Shown here: piece after piece, positions 52,501 to 62,467 of the stretch
How positions within the stretch are numbered: the stretch's first letter is position 1
Layout of the letters: each line of letters starts with the position of its first letter
DNA from: Ophiodon elongatus
Taxonomy: Eukaryota > Chordata > Actinopteri > Perciformes > Hexagrammidae
NCBI GenBank assembly: GCA_016806645.1
Contig: JACSYO010001600.1
Span: 1,772,501-1,836,500 of the forward strand
Direction: 5' to 3'
Length of the DNA: 64,000 nucleotides
Notes under the pieces: generated by a model
Database searches by the model: none
The model's input: only the letters and a program-made list of their open reading frames with translations
What the model was told of the DNA's origin: nothing
Program-made: the position numbers and the translations under genes

Positions 52501-55500
52501 CGGGTCATGTAGAGAACAGCATTAGGCAGATACTACCGAGCGGGCCGCATCGCTACAGCTTCCAGACCACTGTGTCGTACCGCTGTAACCCGGGCTACTA
52601 CCTGCTGGGCACCAGCTCCATCTCTTGTCAGGGGGACGGTACCTGGGACCGCTCCCTGCCCAAGTGCCTGTGTGAGTACCTCAGTGGTTGGTTGTTGGTG
52701 GTTCTGCATGATTTCCATATTCTTTTGATTTACTGGACAAGAGGTCAGTAAAACTCCTCAGTTATTCCAAAAAAATATCCGTAAAGCCAAAATGTGTTTG
52801 AGACTTTTTGTTGAACGTGATTTTTGTGACAAATCATCGCAACCAAATAGCATTACTGATTAGTGCCTTATTTTTAATATTACTAATAGATTGTTTAATC
52901 AATGAAATGTCAGTTTCTTTGAACCCCAAATTTAAGTCTTCAAATAACTTATTTTGTCTTATTTTAACCGTTCAATACCAAAAGTTATTACAAAGATACT
53001 GTCAAATCAGGAGCTGAAAATGCAATTCCTAGTATTAAATCTTATTTTACATTTGTATTCTAAACAGGGTCAGTGTGATGAAGTGAAGTAGTATTCTGAC
53101 TGCACTAAGTCTCTAAATTGGTTGGAAAGTGTTTTTGACATAATATGGTCTGATGCTGTGAAATTTAGTGCTAACAAATACAAATCCAATATCAGCCAAG
53201 ATTTATTACACTGTATGGTTTTGCTTAATCAAGGCAATCTTTTCAATATGTGGTGTATTTATCCCTTATTCACCATTGCCCTTGGAGTAATTCCACTTGT
53301 TCATTGTCTCTTTCTGTCATCTCTCTGCTCTGATTGGACAGTGGTGTTATGCGACCGCCCCAGCATGCCTCCCTACGCCCAGATCTCAGGCGACCGTCGG
53401 ACAGTAGGCTCAGTCATCCGCTACAGCTGCATCGGCCAGCGTACCATCATCGGCAACACAACGCGTATGTGCCAGCTGGACGGCCAGTGGAGCGGCTCGC
53501 TACCACACTGCTCCGGTATGGAAAACTACACCCAGATTGACTGTTGGAAAGTTCTGAAAGATTGAACTGAAAATAGCCTCATTTTGTGATAGTTTTCAAA
53601 CCTGAGCTGAAAGACCCAGCACATTCTATCTTTGATAGTTGAAAGTATGTTCAGGCATAGCCCCTTTTTTCATTCTCTTTCCAGCTCCTTGCTTGTGATA
53701 CTTGCTTTATTCAGATGTAATATCACCTCACACCAGACTTTAAGTCGTTGGGTGGAAGCTGTTAGCAGGCAATGAGCAAAGTAGGTGGACCAAAGATGGA
53801 ACTGCCTGTCTGATCCATAGGCCTCAAGGGCAGAGAGAATGTCCTCTATAAAACGGTTTTAATCTGCTCATATTACACTGAGGAACAGGGGTGCCCACAC
53901 CTCAGCTGGGTTATGGAGCACTATAAAGACATCAGCCCCCATACGCCGATTTGCCTCAGAGCCCCTGGTATCTCTAATACACCTGAGGAAAGTCACAGAG
54001 GTGTCCACCGATGAAAGTGTACATGGACACTAACACAAGCACATTCACAAAGATGTGACAGAAACATACAAACTAGCTCATACACAGACCCACAAGCCGA
54101 CAGTATAATAGCATGCTGACAGTTTAATGTCACAATTCATGACATTCATATATATTCTGGGGATTACTGGTGTTCTCTCAACGGGCAATGAGCACAACCT
54201 TTTTATAAAGATTTTCCACTTTCTCAGCTATGCACTATTAAAGCGATGTTGACCAGCACCTTGTAAAATGAGGAGAGAGCTGCATGTAGCAGTACTAAAT
54301 GGTTTGTGACTGTTTTAAATGGAGGACATGGAATTATGAAGCAAGTATCAAAATATATGTTGGGTCAATGGAATGAAAAATCACATCTTATTGCACATGT
54401 TCTGCATGTTGAACAAATAGATCTAATGAAGCTTAATGTATTTGGGAGTCTAGTCACTCCTTAGGGAGGTCGGGGAATGGTATTTTACGGTCTGTGGTAT
54501 GGTCCTAATCCAATTATTATTAATAATATTATTATTCAGTTTTTTTTTTTTAAATGTAGAGAGTACATTTCTAATATGTGTATCCACATGAGTTGTCAAA
54601 CATATTAGCTTTTTTCTGGTTTTCTCGCTACATTGGTCACAGAATTCTGTTGTTCTTGTTGTTTTATCCTTCCAGGCGAGGCAAGCGGTCTGTGCGGAGA
54701 TCCAGGGATCCCTGTGCATGGTATCCGTCTGGGAGAAGAGTTTACAGTTGGTGCTATTGTCCGCTTTAGCTGTGAGCCCGGCTATGTGCTGAAGGGTTCT
54801 CCAGAGAGAACTTGCCTGACCAATGGGACCTGGCTCGGCACCCAACCTGAGTGTCATGGTAAGGAATACATTCATGTACTTAAAGTGCATTTTATTTATT
54901 CTTCTCTGGCAAACATGGACTGGGAGACAGGAGTGATGGATCCCAGTTTCACAATCAGGATCACACTGCTCAGAAGGTGTTTTGCCAATGTGCTTGGAAG
55001 GAGACTCTGGCCAATTGTCAGATATTTGTTTTCAAGAGGCCTTGTCTTTTAAGATATGATTAATACGCAGATTGGTTTGGCATCCACCAAATTGTGTTGA
55101 AGAGAAAGCTGAACGTCATGGTGAAGCTCTCAATTTAGCAGTCGATTCAGGTTCCAACTCTCACTTTTGGGAAAGGAGCTTTATGAGCTATGGGTAGTGA
55201 CCAAAAGAGTACAACCCTTTAGGGTCAGGGTGAGAAGCTTGGATATCAAGAAACAGCCTGAAGAAGAAAAGCTGCTCCTTTCCGTTGAAAGCAACCAGTT
55301 GAAGTTGTTCAGAAATCTGATCGGGATGCCTTCCCCTATGTACTGTGGAAGTATTCTGTACACGTCCAACTGGAGATCCCAGAGCAGACCCAGAAGACTA
55401 TGAAGGGATTACATATCCCATCTGGCCTTGGAACGCCTTGGGATTCCTTATGAGGAGCTGGAGGACATCGCTGGGGAAAGTCATGTGTGGGCTGCTAATT

Positions 55501-58500
55501 AAATTGCTACCACTGCAACCTAAACCTGGATAACTGGTGAAAAATGAATGGATGGATGGTTTGACAGACTTCTTCTGAGCAGTAATGAATGAACACAATA
55601 TATGAGTTTTGATTGTGCATTAACTAGAGTTGAATTTGATGTTCAATGAACAACTAATGCACTATGGACATGTTTAAGACATCTACATTTTATTTCAGTA
55701 ACTTGAATTTCTTTTTAGCTGTCTTTTCTTTTGTGTATCCTTCTGCACACTTCCTTTTGTCGAATTAATTACTCCCACTGCATGCTTAGATTTTATATGG
55801 ACACCCAAATTATATTCCTCAATTGTAGTTTATTGTGACCTGAGTGAACGTTTCATAATGTGATTACTTTGCTGATGAGTATTTATAAGTCATCATGTCC
55901 ACATTTCTCTGGTTTTTCAGGTCTAGCTGATCTCAACAAGCCCCACCACTAAATTGCACATTTTAAGCTATAGATTGTAGATCTATACTGTAGTCACTGA
56001 TTGTGTAATTAGCTGCTGCCTTTGCAAATTGAAGGCACATTGCACATTTGCATGTGTTTTGTGTGTGTTTGCAAAAAGCGATTGAGCGAGAAAGAATGGG
56101 AGAAATAACAGAAAATGTTTTCTCTATTGATTAAACCTTATAAGGCTTTTAATTTTTTGTCCTCAGATGCAACATCGCATCCAGTCTGCTGCTGACACCT
56201 GAAAAAGCAGATTCTCTGAAAGTGTAGTGAGTGCGTCCAATCGATCTGGGTCTTAAGGCCCTACACTATCCATTATTATTGCTGAGACTGGACAAAGAAA
56301 TTACTCACAGTGGAAAAAAACTATAGAGTGCACTTCTTTTTCTACAATCAAACATCTTGAATGCAGTACCAAAAGTAAAATAGAGAGAGGGTTTTAAGGA
56401 TGATCTTTGCAAACACTTTACAGTAGTTTGAATTATTTTGAGCATGACTTATATTTTTTTATCAAATCAAGTACTTTCAATAGCATGTATGGTTTATTTG
56501 TGCTTCAAAAATATCCTTGCAGCTTGTTTCATGTTTCATGTTTCTTGTCCATTTTCCTTTCATATTGGGTTTCAAATCAGCTCTATAAGTTTTAATATTG
56601 TGTTGTTATTTCGGTGCTTGTTTTTTAATACTGCATGAACAGGTGGTAGGTTGTGTCCAAGTGTTTTACTCATCTCCCAGCAACACTAAAATAATAAAAC
56701 CAGCCATAAACTCGCAGTTGCAGTTTTCCACCTTCAGGTTGGAAAGTTCCATCTGCAGTTCTATTGTATTTCTTGTTTCCTGTTATTTTTCTTACTCTCC
56801 ATGAACACACAGCCCCTTTTATTCCCTCATCCTGGTAAACAGTTTGTTATTTCCAGAAGCTTCATCCTGTCTGCCAGGCTGTTTTTCACTTGTGCTCTTA
56901 ACACCCCCTACACAAACACACACACACACAACCCCCTCTCCACCACCCACCACCACCTCTCTCCCTTGCATCCCTCTGTCTCATTCCCTCTCTGGTGTGT
57001 GGTATGCCCACTAGCTGAGGTTGCCCACCTGTTCTCAGTTGGCACAAACTACAAGGGCCAGGCCACATCTGGTCATTACGGGAGGGCGAAGCCCTTGGGG
57101 TTCTGAGGGCCCGGGGCAAGCTGGAGACTGTAATGAAACAGAACCATCGCTGGCGGCCGGACAGACACCGAGGGACTTTGTGAGCAAAGGATGTGTCAGT
57201 CATAGAAGAGTTCCTTATGAAGTAGGACTCAGGATTAGATGAGGGTGGTGGTAGGGTGGGCGGATGAAGAACAGAAGGAACAGGGAAAATAAACAGAGTG
57301 AAAATAAAGAGTGAAGAATGCAAATCAGACAAATGAAGTAATATAAAAGGAATGGATTATGAAACCAACTGAATAAGTCTTATTCACATGCATATGAAGA
57401 ACAGGATGAAATCGAAGTCAATGGTTAAAGGGTATTTTTTCAGAAACTAAACATTCCTTATTCCCAGAAAATAAAATGTTTATAAAATGTTTTTAGAAGG
57501 CAGTTGATTGCCTTCTAGTGATCTCTGAATGGAACTTACACATGATTTTTTTTCAACTTTATTATATAAATTTAATCAGAAGTTTTACACATTTAGCTTG
57601 GAGAAATGGAGTGAAATGATTTTTCCAAAAATGCTTGCCAACACTCCGGATTTAGTCTGTAAATTAATAATACCTAATCCAACTCTAAGCCCTTTCTTTT
57701 TCTCTTTTGTCTTCAGTGATCTCCTGTGGAAACCCAGGAACGCCACGTAATGCCCAGATCCTGATCCACGATGGCCTAACATTTTCCAGATCTATTACTT
57801 ACGCTTGCAGAGACGGCTACTACTCAACCGGCCTGCTTAGCCGACACTGCACTGTTAACGGGTCCTGGACCGGCAACATGCCCGAGTGCTCTGGTAATTA
57901 ACAGCCCTTACAGAGAAATAGCCTCTATTGTGCTTATCTTTTTGTCCATACTTTAATTAAATTCATGCTCTAGTTGAGGATGTGCCGTGGAATAGTGGCT
58001 AGCACTATCGCCTCACAGCAAGAGGGGTCCAGGTTCAATCCCGGGCTTGATGTGGGTTTTCCACGGGTTCTCCGGCTTCCACGGTCTAAAGACATGCAGC
58101 TTAGATGACTGTAAATTGCCCGTAGGTGTCAATGTGAATGTACGCATGAATGGTTATCTGTCTGGCGATCTGTTCAGGGTGTACCCTGCCTTCGCTCAAT
58201 GTCAGCTGGGATCGGCTCCCGCCCCCCTCGCAACCCTGAATAGGATAAGTGGTTATGGGTAATGGATGGCTTGTCTTATAAACATTTACATGTCTACCTG
58301 TTGGGCTCTCATTTTGATTTGTACCTGAACAGTAGTTTACCCTTTGCAATATGGTGAATAGGTCTGATACCACCACAATACATATCAATATATTTTAGGG
58401 GAGGGGCAGGCAGGTTGAATTGCTCATGTTTTGCAAGATATTTAAAAACCAGGAAAACATGGAAGATGTACAATCTCTTGTCACGGCAATTCTTTTTTTG

Positions 58501-61500
58501 TAACGAATGACTCGTGGCTCAATTTTAAGGAAAATGGTTTAGAGGATTGGTCCCCCTGAAATGGCACAGGCCTGACTGACAGCCCTTTATCATCATGTCT
58601 CACAAAAGATACACAGCTGCTATACAGAGCCAAGAGACCCCGGCAAATAGAGGTCACTAAGAGAACCCGTTTCTCCTGAATGGAGTGGATAAACCCTAAG
58701 CAGCCCTATGATGGATTTCAGAACTCTGTAATCCATAGGAGTGAAAGGGTACATGTTGACGCAGTTTCGTAGAACAACTTTAGTGAGGTAAGGATATGTG
58801 AATAGGACCACTTCTGGGTGAATGTTTTCTGCTGATTTATTGTATACTGTATGCTAAAGGGATTTATTTGACCGAGGCAGCTCCTCTCCATTTAAGCTGT
58901 AATTAACTAAATGTAGCTTAAATTTACATTTGTTAAAAATACAATTCACACCTTTAGTATCATGTACCAAAGCAGTGGCTGTTGACAATATTAGTATATT
59001 GTTATGCAAGAGGTGAAATCATCTCATTGTATCGCAGCCCTGTAGGTATTGTTACATGGTACAGATGTCTTATATAGACAATATGGCTGCAGGCGACACA
59101 CTCTTACCAGCCCGGTGGGGAATGTAAATGCTTGCTCAGTCAAGGGGAGACACTATACCTCCAAAAGGCTCAGTTTCCTCACCCTACTGGGAATTTCGCT
59201 GCAATGTTGGTCATATGCAGTTAATAATTCCTTTTTGTCCCATGGCAACTTAGTGCAAGTTGTCCTTCTGTGCCCTGAATTTTCTATCTTAAACATTTAC
59301 AGCGGAGCTGAGCAATGATGCTGCTGAGTCACACAGTGCAAATCTTACTGTTGTTACTCAATCACACTGTTTTCCCCACAGGGTGTAGAAGTATAATCAA
59401 AGAAAAATGTGGTTCATTTTGGAGCTTTAGGGAGCTACTGGAAAGGGATAACCATCACATGGTTTAGTCTATATGCACCCTAAAAGCTCTAAACTGCAGA
59501 TAATCGAAGTTCAAGGACAGTTTGTTCATATAATACACACAAAGTCACACTATTGAGTTATGGGGATTGAAGACTAGTTGCATAGTAAGTAATGTTTTTA
59601 AGCATATATACAGAATAAATATAGCATTCAAAAGTGGCTGTGCATAAATTAATTAAGTGCGAAATATCTGTGAAGACAAAAAACTATGTTGCTTTTTAGA
59701 TTGTTAAATTTTGTTTGTGAGATCTGCTGCTTTACCGAGTACAATCAAATTTAAAACATACTAAATCAATAAATATCATGGCTCAGACATGATGAAATAC
59801 TGAACCGTATCAACTCCTCAATTGATTTTTTTTCTCTTTCTTGAAACCAAATGAACTCTCTCCACATCTCTGTCCTTGTGTTCCACTACGTATGTCTTCA
59901 TTGTCGATTTGTTTCACCCATTTCCATTTGGTCTGATTTCTTCATTCTGTATTTGTTTCTGCAGTAATCAACTGTGGTGACCCTGGAGTGCCAGCCAACG
60001 GGGTGAGGCTGGGCAATGATTTCATTTACAACCGCACAGTCAGTTACCAGTGCTCTCCTGGTTTCAACATGGATGCGGACCGGGCCTCAACTCTTATCTG
60101 CACCAAAGACCGTACCTGGAATGTCACCAAGCCTCACTGTAAAGGTAAAGTTGTGTAGAATGATCTGAAAATAAATGGATAATAAATCTAGACGATGTGA
60201 ATCTTGCATTTATTGTTCTTACTGGAGTAGTCATTACATTAATACTTCGACTGGAACGCATCACATCATTTAATCTAATATGCAGAATCCATGACTTCCT
60301 GCAATGCCTCTTTGTCTCCTTGTAGCGATCGTATGTGGTGCACCACCTATCATCCCTAATGGACAGGTTGTTGGTACAGACTTCACCTGGGGCTCTAGCA
60401 TCAGTTACTCCTGCAACCAAGGTTACCAGCTGTCCCTGCCCACTGTGTTAACATGCCAGGGCAACGGCAACTGGAGTGGAGAGAAACCTCAGTGCTTCCG
60501 TAAGTGGCACCATGCTGAAATTTCAAATTACATTTCATGTCATTTATGTCTTTCTGACACTTCTATCACCCAAGTATGTCTGTATGTCCTTTGTGTAACA
60601 TTTCACCCCCCTTGGAAGATATTGAATTAAAACCCAACATGGTTAGTGGCTCACCTCACATTCCCCTGTTTCTCTCTGTCCTTCCTTCATCTTCATCTTT
60701 GCAGCTGTGTTCTGTGGAGACCCAGGGATGCCTGCCCAGGGAAGGAGGGAGGACCGAGGATTCACTTATCTCTCCTCTGTCTCCTTCTCCTGCTACCCGC
60801 CACTTATCCTGGTGGGCTCTACCAGGAGATATTGTCAATATGATGGCACCTGGAGTGGCACACAACCCTCTTGCATTGGTAAGATAATTGTTTGTCCATT
60901 TACGGTACAGCCTAACATATTGATGTAATAATCAAAGCAATGATGTTCAAACATGGCTATGGTGGTTGTACTACGTATCTTTACTTTCATACAATGCATT
61001 AGTTTCAATGTGAGAGAGGCCTCCCCTTGGCTGACTTGCATTATTCCCCATTATGTTCTCCCTTGTAATCCTGATTGCCTTTTGCAATCAAAAAATAATG
61101 CATGCAAAAAGCATTTGACCCAGCGAAAAAGCTAGATTGATTCTGTTCTTCCATTCTTATTAGTTTAATTAATGAAACCAACCCTTAACATTTCAGAATT
61201 ACCATGGATATAGACATAATGTGGAGAAACTGTAGGTCTGGCAGTGCAGTCAAGACTGCACCAGGGGCCCCCGTTTCACCAAATTTGCAGCATGCAACCT
61301 GCGATTTACAAGATCAATTCCTCGCAAGCAGACACTGCACTTGTGACCCATGAATGTGCACACATGTATCTGCAATTTGCAAGTGAATAACATTTGTGAA
61401 ACTGACACCATTTGTGACCTGCGTGTAAGCAGCGCTTGCAAAACATTTTAATAAACTTGACCCCTGTGTCATCAGAAATATTGTCCAGTACTGTCATAAA

Positions 61501-62410
61501 AATACCTTTAGCAGTAAACATCCTTAAACAAGGAAGAGCAATACCATTTGAGTTACAAGGTATACATTTAGAGGCTGTAGTTGGAAGCACTCAAGGAAAT
61601 CACATAGTGGTCAGGAACAAATTGCGAATAAAGCGAAATGTATTGTATCAGACCTTAGGTCCATTGTGGTATTTGAAGTGCTGTAAGATATGCACACCGC
61701 TGACATGGCTTTACATCATATCTTGAAACACCTCTTAATTGCTATACATTAACTGGAAAAAGTGGCCTCTTGTGGCTTTTTGTTCAACTTCTAGATTTGC
61801 TAATGACTACTTGAAACTAATGGAAACCTCTTGTGAATGATATTCCATTCATTCTTTCACAATTTGCACTAAACTCAAGTGAGCAATGTTTCTGTTCTCT
61901 TTGAAAAAAATGACCCAGTCTGTTACTTTCAAGAGCAACAGAATGCAAAAAGCTCCATGAACTCATGAGTTGATCAATGTAATACATTTTCTTTTTGAGA
62001 AAAAAGATCTAAAGAAACACATTCTTGAAAAATATTTCACTGATTAACAGGATTTGTGAGCTGAAAAGGCCTGACACTTGAAAAGGAGATGTTTTATCAC
62101 AATTGGTTAAATCAATTTGAAATAAATATGTTATAATAATGTTATAAGCTGCTCAGAGCAAAAATAGAAAGTGGGTTCAGATAACTACAAATATTTTGCA
62201 GGATTTCTGTACGTTCACTTAGGTCTGTGTACTGTAAGTGTGTGGATGCAGTAATGTTTAGCCTTCACTCCCACAGTCAGTATTTCACACTAGATATGTG
62301 AAAAATGTAATTTCCCCTACAATCTCTCTAAGGTGATATATCCATTTGTTGTGGGTGGCGTATATTAGATGGGACCTGCTTTAACATGACAGCAGTTATC
62401 ACAGGATTGC

Positions 62411-62467
<57 letters not shown>

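Noticed and set aside
57993..58042. A-box and B-box pair considered as a tRNA gene
   Set aside because: The following body and ATGG tail match a SINE, and no cloverleaf with a proper acceptor stem can be formed.
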